Shown here piece by piece: positions 29,590 through 42,200 of a stretch of 64,000 bases of DNA. The DNA comes from Mactra quadrangularis (taxonomy: Eukaryota; Mollusca; Bivalvia; Venerida; Mactridae), in contig CM046299.1 of assembly GCA_025267735.1 (NCBI GenBank), positions 37,152,887 to 37,216,886 of the forward strand, in the 5' to 3' direction. The notes under the pieces are model-generated. The model was not told where the DNA came from and did not search any database. It saw only the letters and a list, made by a program, of their open reading frames with translations. The position numbers were made by a program, and so were the translations under genes. Numbering within the stretch: the first letter of the stretch is position 1; each line of letters opens with the position of its first letter.

Positions 29590-32500
29590 CGATTTTCAGA
29601 TGACAATAAAATCATTCATCTTATCATTTGAAATAGATTAGGCCTATGATCTAAATTGATATAGTCAAGCATCTCAAGGTACCCCGAAATGCCTTATCAA
29701 GCGTTCAAATCAATGATAGTGCAAGGGTTTGCTCCGTCTTTATAACGATATTGATACCCTTATATATGTATCTGGTCTATAATACACTAATTTGGTTATT
29801 TTGCATGTGTTATTTTACTTATGGAAGTCATCAACGTTTTTCACAGCAAGTTGGACGGAGAAAAGACGAGGACAGTCCAGTGCATTTTACGCCAACATAA
29901 TCATTATAACACTTGAACTTTGCTAATTTTGAAAAAAACGCGTTTGCTCGATGTTTTTTTTAATAAAGAAGGTATAAAAATACCATATAACTTTTTAAGA
30001 GTGACCGACACTATTATCATGTTATTTTACGAAAATAAGACTATAGTCAGTGTTTTGAACAATAACAGAAACAACATTTCATCAAATGATTCGTTCATAG
30101 GTTTGTGTTTCGTTACTAATCGTTATTTATTTTAGATTAATTTGAGTTAAACTACTGGTATTCCTTATGATTTTTCTAAGGATTCCACAAATGTGATTCT
30201 TTCGTGGATCGGTGGATATTAGGGCAGTGAATCGTTGAGCAAGTGGCGATCCGATCCGAACCACGATTCATGTGTATCGATTCCCGAATCGAACCACGAA
30301 TCTCTTGTTAATGGGGAAGCATGCAACAATTCATGTAATGAGCAAAAATAAGTTAAGAATTACAGAAGCTAGCTTTTACTTTATGGAAATCACGTATTTC
30401 AAACTTTCATATTACCAGACGTTTTGTGGCCATTTTCAGTCATACCGTGTTTGTTTCAATGTGTACCAATATAAATTTCGACAAAAGATAATTGGGTTCC
30501 TACGTAAATTAAAGTTTATATTTGTGGTGCGGCTCATTTTCAGTGTTAAGTAGGCTGAAAACTTTCTTTCAATTTTTCTAGAAATAGATCGCGATCCGAC
30601 TATACTTCGGACGTGGCGAATACTCGTATTCGATTTCCTGGTCGGGATCGCGAATACCCAAGTACTCAGATACTCGCAGCACCCCTAGTGGATATCCGAG
30701 TATTGAACCGTCCCAACATTCATTTTCGTAAATCCGCTGAAAAACGTCTGAAAAACTCACAATGAAGTTTAACGCAATCCATGCCAAAATTTACTTATAT
30801 ACATGTACCACAGCATTGAAAATAAAGTTTGTATGGTTTATAACTCTGTCTAGTACGTGTCACGGTGCTGTCACAACAAGATGGCGGACAGACAATCATC
30901 AAAAAGGTACGTGTCGTTTTTTTGCCCGATATATTTAGAAAAATTCGACCCTAAAAGCGTTTAATAGTTGCATTTGATATGTTAACCTATAAACTATAGG
31001 GCAGATACACTAACATGACAAATCACAAAGGATAAATGTGAGTTTTTTGCCACTAAAGTTGACGAATGACCGTCTGTCAAAAACCGAGAGAAGTGTAAAA
31101 AAATTGAATAGATCTCCGTAAAAACGGCACTTACCATGTAATAAATGTGATTGTGAGACATTATATATGCATAAAACCATGCCTGAAAACGGCAACGGTT
31201 CATATATTATATTTTGTTTTGTCAAATCATATCTACTTTCTAAGCAATGATGGAGATATCTAGCCCTGATGCAGAGTTTCCGTAAGAAATGACTCGGCGC
31301 TGCCATAAAAGTAGACCCAGTGTATACATTTGCATGAAAGAGTACACGGTTCGGACATTAAGAGAAAATGTCGGAACCGCAGATCTATGTCGAATTTTTC
31401 AGATTGTCGAAAATCGCGTGTCGAAAAATCGCAATCCAACTGTATATTACAGCTTGCTGGATTTCCTCAGTCGGCCGTGCGTCTGGCTGTTGAACCTTGT
31501 TGCTTGCTGATGCAATGAATTTCAGTTAAGACGTATATAACTCCATGAAAATTGTCCATAAACTCCTTCTCTTGGCAATTTTAATACTTTTGTTGAACCA
31601 AGTTGGCTATTTTACAACATTTGGCAAAAGTGTGTGCTTAGTTCTGGTTTAAATATACAAGTCTCTCAAATGGAGAGATAGTTGGCTGTCCGCTACAATA
31701 CGACAGAAAGACGTCGAAGAGTTGCATTAAGTACTATAAGACTAAACCAAACCTAACGATTGATGTGTTTAGCATTACTATAAAGATTTCATCGTTACTA
31801 AAAGAAAACTGTACAGACGAATGCAGAAAAAGACAATAAAATAATACTGTTTATAAATATCAGTACATTAAGTTCAAGATCAGTTGAAAGTTGTTGGACT
31901 ATACTTTTTAGGTAGACTTTTCTGAGAACGGCGGTGGCATCGGCGTAACCATTTTTGGTTAAGTTTTTGGTGCAACATTTTTATATCTGAAACTACTGGG
32001 AATCGCTTGAAGGTTCACACATATCTACGGGGTTACCATTGGAGGTCAAATACCAAGTTGCGTAACTGTAGCATGTATTTTACATGGTACATTTTAGTTG
32101 CTGTTGTTTACCCCGAATAGTCGAGCGCGCTGTCCGTCTACTGCTCTTAATAAAACTATACATCAATTGGCTTAACTAAGTCAACATATAATGTAACTAT
32201 ATGAATATATTTACAACTGTTCTCTCTGAAATAATATCTTAACACTGCTAACCTTATAACATAATTTATTTAGTTCTCAATTACTTTCAAAACAAGTTAA
32301 ATGTACATGTAAACAGTTTTAAAATTTTGACACAAAAATGGAATATAAATAATTATCTGCCAGAAACAAAAACCAGTCGAAAGGGTCCTTGGTGAAAAGC
32401 ATGCATTTAATCAGTATCAACTCTTGCATAATGATAGCTTAGGCCATTACCTTAATTAAAGTTCATAAGAAACACGCGAGTGGTCATGCACGTGCCTCGC

Positions 32501-32660
32501 ATAAATCTTATATGACGACTAAGACGGCCACCGTTTTAAAAATGATTCCGAAAAATGGTCGATAATTGTTTAGTCTTATAATATTTCATTGAAAATAACT
32601 GATTTGTATTATTATTGTAAAATATCAGACATGTTTCAAACTGATGATTATCTGTAATAA
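29590..32660. other. Intergenic region between MDM2 promoter and lectin-gene 3' end
   Basis: No supported exon apart from the weak 30881 candidate. 30180-30300 and 30590-30690 contain repeated GATCCGAACCACGA- and GATCGCGA-type words (possibly decayed repeats). Short frames on both strands lack splice or domain support. Confidence 0.6.
30881..30906 (+). CDS. Weak candidate first coding exon of an unknown plus-strand gene
   Basis: CACAACAAGATGGCGGACAG: ATG in strong context, MADRQSSK, then donor AAAAG|GTACGTG. The surroundings are mildly CpG-rich. No matching downstream plus-strand exon was recognised, so it may be chance or a non-coding start. Confidence 0.2.
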
Positions 32661-33028
32661 TATGTTTTATTAAACTTAATTCACTATTTTTATACATTTC
32701 AATCTAAAAAAAACATGAATGCAAAAACATTTTTAGACAAGGCTTGTATTTACATCTAAAATGGACACGTTGTTAATTTTACTTCTCTCTTTGAAGGGTA
32801 TAATTTGTGATGTCATAGTCATAGTCACGTGGCATTGCCATTGTGTATATTGTAGGACGAGTTTAAGAGTTCTTGCCCTTAAAATTGTGGTGATTACTTC
32901 AACAATACAAAAAAACAACCAAACAATATCACAATCAAGGTAACAATTACAGCATCCATGTTTTCTCATAGACTATACTACATAACTTGTTTTTCTGATC
33001 AAGTAGTTCACAAATATTAGAAATAATG

Positions 33029-33279
33029 TCACTCTAATATTTCCAAATAAACCATGTTACTGTCAGTCAGTAGATCAGTTATTGAGTAAACATCTTCAAA
33101 CACTGTACAACTGCCACCTTCAGGATATATTGTATCATTCCAATAAAAGTTAGCTCCAGTACAGTTCATGTTAAATTTACATTGTGCGGCACAATCCATC
33201 TCACTTCTAACTTTCTCATCTATACCAGTAGCTAGCCTTGTTTTACCACCATGAATCTTGAAATAACGACCTTTACTGG
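33029..33279 (-). CDS. Lectin gene terminal exon: PAN/apple-like domain and stop
   Basis: [40 protein letters not shown] and [16 protein letters not shown], ending VYLEILE and TGA. The C-x-x-x-C...C-x-x-x-x-F/Y...C pattern is PAN/apple-like. No membrane segment or GPI-like tail. Acceptor GTTTGCAG. Nearest AATAAA on the minus strand is at 32666-32671. Confidence 0.85.
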
Positions 33280-36200
33280 CTGCAAACAAATCAAATCATG
33301 TCAGTGAGAGTTTGTATAAATTAAACTACTACAACGGTCATTTTATTGAATAAACTAGACGTCCCACGTTGTTCTATATTTGAAGACGTAAATACAATAA
33401 TATTATAAATATTGACTAAAAGGTCGCCTTTTAATATTTCATAATTGGGACCGTATGTAACCTCGTGGTAGAAGGAGCCTTACACACCATCAAAAGTCTT
33501 TATAACTAGTACTATAATATAATACAATACGTACCAGAACAGTGAGGTGTTTGTGACCATGTTTTGTCAGCCCGGCAATGTACTTCTAGTGTAGATGTCC
33601 CAGAGGTGGTCCAGAAACCATCCATACATGTAATTGTAGCCACACTCTGATATTCTAGTGATGTTATATTCACCATACCATTTGGTACAGTGAAACTTGG
33701 ACATTGTATAACTGAAACAAATAATCATGTTTATATTTTTATTGTAGTTTGGCTGAGTTCAAGGAAATGGTATACGTTTGTCTGCGGCAAATACAGCGTA
33801 CATTCGAGACTCTTCCAGAAAAGTTAACATTTGGCTATATAAATGTAATGTACTGTGACGATATTGTGATCAACTGGGCAACAATAGGCAACAATAGGTA
33901 AGTATTAATTTGAAAATTTTGTATGAACCACATGTATATATACTAACATTTTACTTTGCCTTATAGCTTTAATTATCTGTGTGTATCTGTATATTATCTT
34001 AGCTTTGTCGTGTATATGTATATATGATTGTTAACATAATTTATGCTCTTCAGTAATTGGAGGAAATATAATTAAAAGTACTATGATAATTATAATGTTT
34101 AAACGTCTATTAATACATGTAAAACACCGAATGTCTTACATCAAAGCAGCTAATTGGAAAATATTGACATGTTAACAGCATAACCACACAACAGAGCAAA
34201 TCAGTCACTTACAAATATACCAATAAAACGTGTACAATGTATATATTAGTTTTCACAAGAATTGTGTTGTATTGCATCTACATGTAGATAAAAATATACA
34301 CAGTGCTCGCTGCTGGATAACCTGGAGACAACAGTAACACAATGCGCTAATTTTTAGTGGGTTCAACGCCATAAGAAAACATTGTATAGGTTAAATAATG
34401 GCGTCTAGCGTACCTAACCTAACTTTCCTTGTCTATAACCAGTACTCACCTACCCTTCCACAAGGCCGGAAACTTCTCCATTTACCTTATAAATGGAGTA
34501 AAATTGACATTATTACCAAATTTTCATGGAAGGGTATAACCCCCGGGTGGGATAGATTCGAAATCCAGGCGCGCTACCAACTGTGCTACCGACCCGGGTT
34601 CAATACGGCATTTAAAATGATGTTCTATTGATAATTATTTACCAAAGTATAGAACAAGTAAGAAATCAACATACTTGTACAGTTGTAAGGAAGAAGACTC
34701 CATTCATTTGACTGTAAGCATTCTATCTCCATATCTAGTATGTTTGGTGGAAGTTCAAAGCCAGGATCACATTCAAAATGTACCTTAGACAAATATGGAT
34801 ATACGTCAGTGGCATTGTATGGTTTATAAACGTTTACTGCACTACCATTGGTCAACAAATCATCAACAGGTCCACAATGTTTATCTGTTGAACACAAATC
34901 ATAGTTAGAGTAAGAGATGCAAATTAAAATATACATGTAGGCCTATTCATACTGAACAATTCCCGTGCATCATCAGCACGATCATCTTTGGAATGCCTTC
35001 CTATATATTTGTGAAATCTGAATTTGAAAGTAATGCCAGAGATTTCAAACTTTATTTTAAAACGTGACTTAAACTCGCAGTACAGTGCTGCAAAATCCAG
35101 GGGCCGTATTATCAAGCGTCTTACGACCGATTTTAGTCGTAAATCCTTCTATATAGTATTGTTAAATTATCGTAAGATTTTTGATAATATTCTACCCAGG
35201 ACCCTGCTTCGCATGCTAAACGGGTTTTAAGCTATATCCCTGTTTTAATATGGCATTCGTGTCAAGTTGAGTTCACATGACTGACACATGTCTGCAACTC
35301 GACCCACACTTCAGCCACACAATGGTATTGAGACAATTGCTACGACTCAATTCATTAATTTGTTTGAGAATGTTGTGAAGGTAAGAACATCGTGGGACTC
35401 AATTTAAACTGACATGAATTGATATATCACATGTAGCCAGGCTGTGATATAAGGGTACCTTGTATTTGGAAACCAGCTGGGTTGAATGTTTCAAACAGAA
35501 AGTATTTTCTTCGTTAAAAATTGAAAATGACAAAGGACTACTGATAAATAAGGAAACAGATTATAAGGCTATTTTAGGCGATCCAGGGATTTTATATAAT
35601 AGGGATTTGTAACGATAAGTAAATGTAAAAGATTTTCTTCAAATTTCACTGTCGTCGCTATTATTTCGGCCCATACGGAAAACAAGTATAACAAGTTTTA
35701 ATAAAGATATTCATATGGAATTTTGTGCCAGTACCATTCAAATTGAAATAAATGTTAGGAAAAATGTGTTTCTAGACGATTTAGAGGAAAATTACGCTCA
35801 CAGACTGTTTCACAAAATAATGAATTTTTCCACCGATTCGCCATTTTTAACCCCATTTTACATCACCTAAAGTCATATTTTCGGTCAGAATTGCAACAAT
35901 TTTTTGTCAAAAACTTCAGAAACATTCACAAGTTGCATGGAAGACATGTACAAATACATAAATCAAGTTTTAAATAAATCAACTTAGGAATAATTTGTAC
36001 AGCCTGCTTCAGCGAGTTATAGACAGTGACGACCGTGAAAATTAAAAAAAGCACTTCGTTTCAAATCTCTGTTATATAGAATCCCTGGGCGATCGTAATT
36101 TTCTGATAAGCGTTGATAAGTGGCCTACATCCATAAAACTTAAACGTTAACATCACTTTATTATTTCTCTGGATGTTTGTTTTGTAACAAGTGCCGTAAT

Positions 36201-39200
36201 TTTGTTGTATGCTGTCAGATTTAAGGGGAATACAAAACTAAATAATTGCACAATGCACGTGTAAACAAGATCGATAGTTTACCGTGACTGCTTAATTCCT
36301 AAATTTGCATTGGTGATTGCTATATTTGTATAGTTAACGATTTAAGTTCTAATTTTCTCTAGCCCCCTCTTTCTCTCTCCCCTCTGCTATGCTAAATACC
36401 TTTTTATATACATGTATTTTGACAACATTTTTTATTTGTTCACAAAATATATATTTAGTATGCTCATGAGTCATGTATCAAGATTTGAAGATATAAAGGT
36501 TTGTTCTGTTCTATTCTGTACTGTAACCCAGGCTAAGCCGTCTTCAAATTTTACTCATGTGTTAGGCCAGTCTGTGTTAACTATACCAGGAAAATTTTAC
36601 AAGACAATTACATGAAACAGTCTCTTTACTTAATAAGGAAATATTGTATTGCAAAAATTGCATTGCATTGTATTGAATTTCAATACTTTCCTTCCGGTAG
36701 TTTTGTACAAAGAATAATGCGACAGGTAGATTATTACGTTTTTATTTCACAAAGTAACAATTATAAATTAAAAAAAGGTTAAAAAACATTGCACATAAAC
36801 TTTGTCCACGTCATCTTAAATATTTAAAATACAGTAAGACATCACGTTGTTGAGATCATAATGTACATCGCTTTCTTCTAGCAAGTCCTGCCATTATCTA
36901 AAACAGAAACAAAACACAACTACAATGTACAACCAGGGAGCCAAGTGGTTTTAAACAAAACAAGAGGGCCATGATTGACCTTTATCGCTCACCTGAATAC
37001 CATTGATATATACATGAATCAGAGTAAAGTACGAATTAATCCTGAGCTAGCTCAGGTGAGCTAAAACTCAAAGTAATGACTTTAGACAACATACGGTTAA
37101 TTGTTAAATTATGTTTACTTATTCGTAGTTTTCATTGACTGTAAGACAATACAGTTATTGGACGAAAGTTATTGGACAAACCACCGGACCATAGGAACTT
37201 AACATTCTATGCCATACTTCATACTTACGCATCTCTCCTTATGGTTTGATTATGAAACAAGCATTGGTTTTCAAAGTAAGATATAGAATGTCAAACTCCT
37301 GTGCTGAGATAAGGCACTATAACTTCCTTAGAAAAGATTATTTATTGTGGTATAAGCCAGTTGTATAACTACCTCCAGACTGGCAAACCTGGAGCTGTAG
37401 CACAGTTGGTAGCTCGCCAGAATATTAAAGTTTGTGTCCCGAAAGAGGTATAGGTACAAATCAAAACCAGGACGGTTATACCATTCTATGATGACTTGAC
37501 AATAATGTCATTTTATCTCCATTGATAGGGAATATAGAAAAGTTCCAGGCCTTGTGAAAGAGTAGGTGAGTACTGGTTATAGACAAGGGTCCAGAAAAGG
37601 TAGGTCAGGTGCGCTAACTTACGTAAAGTAACCAAAATTGGGTTGAGGCAGCATCAAACCAAGTTTAGAAATAGTCTAGTCCCCTTGCTACTCATACAAA
37701 TGTATACAGTAATAACAGGAAAATTGATATGTTATACCATCTCGCGGGAGTAGCGCAAAAAATCGTAACTCACGCTCTTTTAACTTGAGTTACGACCGTT
37801 TTGCGCTAAGCCCACGATATGTAATATCATATTATACTTACAGCAGAGTTAAATGTGTCAGTAAACCCTGATTGTTCTATAGCACTAGTTTCAGCATATT
37901 TGATGGCACCAACACAACTTGCCATATCTTCTCCTTCTTCTGTACTCACTGTATCTAAATTATCTCTACTTGATTTTAGACAATCATCTACAAGAAAGTA
38001 CCAAATATGTTCGATAGTGTATATATTTTGTACTACAAATTTTGTATCTCTGTCATAATTATTTATGCATCGTAACTGATCCAAAATGTACATCGATAAG
38101 TTTTTATGACTATAGTAAAAATATAACTGTTTTGCCTTTAAGTCTATGTACAAGGAGTCACCCAAAATAACTTTTACACCAAGTTTTGTAAAATAACTAT
38201 TTTCATTACAATACAATTAAATTCTATTCAAGATGTTTTTGGACATTTAAAGAGATTGTTACATTTGAATGTGAAGTAATGATATTATATATAATTATTG
38301 TAATCGTTATACATATACAGCTACATATAACATAAGCTATGTTTTTAATTTCGTAAGGGAAGGTTATTTATAGTAAAATAAATCATACATTTATAAAAGT
38401 GTTAATTAAAAAGTAATTAAGGATGACAATGGATATATAATACAAGCGATATATGTGTATATACGTGTATATATACAATCAATTTGTCATGTCATTACTT
38501 GGTTCAATAGCATCTATTATCATACTTCACTCCTTAATGTATTTATATTGAAATGTTATTTTATTAATCGCAAACTTGATCCATGCATATCTAACGAAAA
38601 TGATAACGAAGAAAAACGTGTATATCAAATTGCTATCTTATGTTGTATTTATTTGTATTGTATTACAATGTAAGTATTACTTATTGTTTTTATAGCCGCG
38701 GCCGTGGCGTAGTGGTTAGCATATCTGACTTCGAATCCGGAGATCGCGGGTTAGAGCCCGGTCGCGGCAGGACATACCCTATACATGAGTTGTCGGCCTC
38801 GTGGTAGGGTAAGTTAGTACTGGTGATAGATAAGTGTCTAGGAAACCTATAGTAGGAAGAGCTGGCCGTCGTGTATATGACCTATATATGTGTTGAATGC
38901 GACGTTAAAAAATTTTAATAAACTTATTGTTTTTTTCTTCTTCAGACCCATTACATCAACAGGAAGATTCATACGAGGCTCAGCTAACCATTGTTGCTTA
39001 AATGTACAAGTTCTAGTCTCCCATGTTTTGTAAGTAAGTATCAAGTTTCTTATACAAATATACATGGTAAACAGCTTGGTTCAAATACACGACCCTTACC
39101 ATTTAGATGCACTAGGAGCAATTACGAATTTGTTTTACCATTTAAAATCTTTAAAAAGGGGCAATTCAAAACTCCCAGCGAACTTTAGTGGCAGCTGGAC

Positions 39201-42200
39201 TAACAAGAGTAAAATTTCACTTTGAGCATATTGTTTTTATTTGATTTTAAAATTATACTGCTCGGAGAAAAATCAAAATATTTGAAAAAAAATATTTAAA
39301 TGAATGAACCAACCTACCTCTTTTACATCCAACAAGAACTATTGGAACTCTTCCACGTACATTATCATCTATCTCTGGAAGCCATTTTGTTAACACATTA
39401 TCTAAAGATTCTCTCGATTTTAAGGAGAAACATAATAAGAAGGCATCTGTTTGTTGATATGATAAAGGTCTTAATTCTGAATAGTCGTCCTGAAAAATAA
39501 GGGGATAACAATTGTAGACATGGTTGGTTGACTGAGTTTTTAGGGTAAATAATTTAGTTATTTAAAAAATATTGACATTTCATCGTATACTATAACATGT
39601 ACTGTGAACAACGTACATGATTGTGTACTACTTATTCATAATAAGTATTTAATACTGTAGGGGCCTATTTAAATCAGTAACATGACATACGTGCATCTCC
39701 TTATTTAACTAATGAGTGAACAGGATATTATTTCATAAATATGCAAGATCTGATACATGTATACGACATGTATTTTTACAAATACTAACAGGACAGACAG
39801 GCAACAAAGTTGCTTTCAAATACCTAATACAATGTATATGACGTTGTTAATTCAATACATGTATCTTTAATTGTGACATCTTCATTCATTGTTAAGTAGC
39901 AGTCTGCGATTCATTTAATGAATTACCTAATCATTTAAAGTAATGATCTTTTCCAAAGGTAACTTTAGCCGGTGTTTCAGAAGGGCTTGGGACTGTAATC
40001 AGAAATTTTCGTAGGTTGTTATTGACCATTCTCTCGAATATTTGCAAAATTGCATTAGTTTTTATCGCATAATATGCCAAACAAATGTAAGAAATTTTGG
40101 CATTTAGTCTGACACCCTGATTTGTTTACTAAATGAAATAATTTCTATGGACATTCTCCCTCCTTGCACTGATTCTAAATCATGTAGGACAGTTGTCAGT
40201 CACAAATAGAAGTATGCTCCGATTAACTGGTTAACAAATATGTCAGGCGATTTATAGCTTTTCCAGATATGGTGAGTAGGTTGACTGACCACCCCGATAT
40301 GACTTGTACAATATATTCTACGGCGCTAAACCAAACAAAAAAATATCGGAAATTAGTAAAATTAGTTTTTTTCTCAAAATCAATATTTTGTCAGTTTCTC
40401 CATTAACATTTTTTATTTCGCAGCTCTATACATTAACCAATAATTAAGATTATATGCTTTTTTCGAATGACATCCCTCCCCCCCCCCCCAAAAAAAACCC
40501 AACAAATAAAAAAATATATATAATTATACTAACCGATCCTGAGTTATCCCATATTAATAAATCAATCACGTGACCTTCCTGTTTTAAAGTTGTGGAGTAA
40601 CAATTTAATACTGTTGGTTTATATTCCTTGAATACATAGTTTTCTGTATAGGAAACACTTAACATCGTCTTTCCGACGAACGGATCTCCGACTATACCAA
40701 GAGTTACCCGCTCCATTCAGGGAAAAATTGTCTCTTCTTGTTCAACCGTTATTCTACTACGATAAATCTTGCCTTAGTAAATACACTCAAAATAGCCGAA
40801 ATGAATGTCTAATAATAACTCATTTTGTGAATTTAAGGTTTGTTTAATAGGTTGCCATACAAACATAACCCATTAATCAGATTTTTCAAGTTTCATTTCC
40901 GTGTTCTAATTTATAGCGGAAAATATCAAGTATCTAAATTGTTTAATATCCTCATTCAAAGATATATTACCATTTAAATAACCACCTTTAAGTTTTAATA
41001 GTCATAAAGAGTCACCATAACTGTGTGTAGGAGAGAGTAATAAGCAGTAATCAAACTTTTAAATAACTAATTTATAGGTTGAACTATAACGACAGGTCAA
41101 CAGGTTTAACCTACATGACAATATTTAAATACATGTGCATTTTAAAATTTTAGGACAGTTGAGACAAATCTTAATGACATTTTATGTTAATCGTTCCCAT
41201 GCTAACTTAAACGAATATACCTGAGTAAGAAATTACAGAAACATGTTTGTGTCATTTTTCTTATGATTAACGACTTTCGTCTTGTGACTTATGAAGTTAT
41301 GAGTCACTTATTACTAATGCATTTTGTGATTAAATAGAAAAACAGTTGCATAACCGTAAACCAAATAAAGTCATTGATATATTGACTAAAATTTGACCAA
41401 GTTTTTTTACAATACATAAAGGTATTTTCATTAATTTTTTATTACATCAAGTTTATCCTTTTGTGTGGATTAGATTTGTTGCAAAATTATCAATAGAAAC
41501 GTTAAATGTAACTAAGTCGTAAAAATGTTAATATCTCCTTTTGATATTAAAAACTTTGAATTTTGTATTTTGTCCTTACAGTTGTTGAAATGATTGAACA
41601 ATCTTACATGTTCCATGTATTTAAAATATTGCAGCGAACATTTGTTGACATACAACGTATTCAGACGTAAGTAAACAGATGTCATTCATATTTTCAAACA
41701 AAATTTAACAATTGTATATCTGTCAGTGATAGACAAACAAAACACAAGAATTATTATATATTAGCCTTAATTTTAAATTGACAAGTACATCATGTTTGTG
41801 TTATCTTTAGTAAACATTAGGTTAATGTTAAAGTTTTCAGTTTCATAAACATTTACACTAAGATTTTCTTGTTATTATGATAGAGAAAACGGAAATACCC
41901 ACAGCTAACGTTAAAATAAACGTAGGTTAGATTTAACACATGGGTTAAAGTTTAGACAAAATACAGGGTTAAGGATTGATTAAACTTAACTAGGGTAATT
42001 GTTTGGTTAAAATTGAATCATCTCATAAGTGGGTTAAATAAATTAGCTCACGTTTAAGGCCGTTATCAAACAATGAACATAGTTAAGTCTATTACCTTAA
42101 CTTAGATGCAGGAGTTGAAAGGGATTTTTACTAGCCAGATAACTTGTACTATACATATGTCGCGGATCAAAATACCGACGTACGCAAAAACGATACCGAT

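Noticed and set aside
31010..31510. Overlapping frames on both strands near 31 kb
   Set aside because: No recognisable domain, no good splice sites and several mutually overlapping frames; judged chance.
38700..38770. Possible tRNA gene (GTAGTGGTTAGC...GGTTAGAGCC)
   Set aside because: Same reasoning: SINE head flanked by a 13 bp duplication, with imperfect B box.
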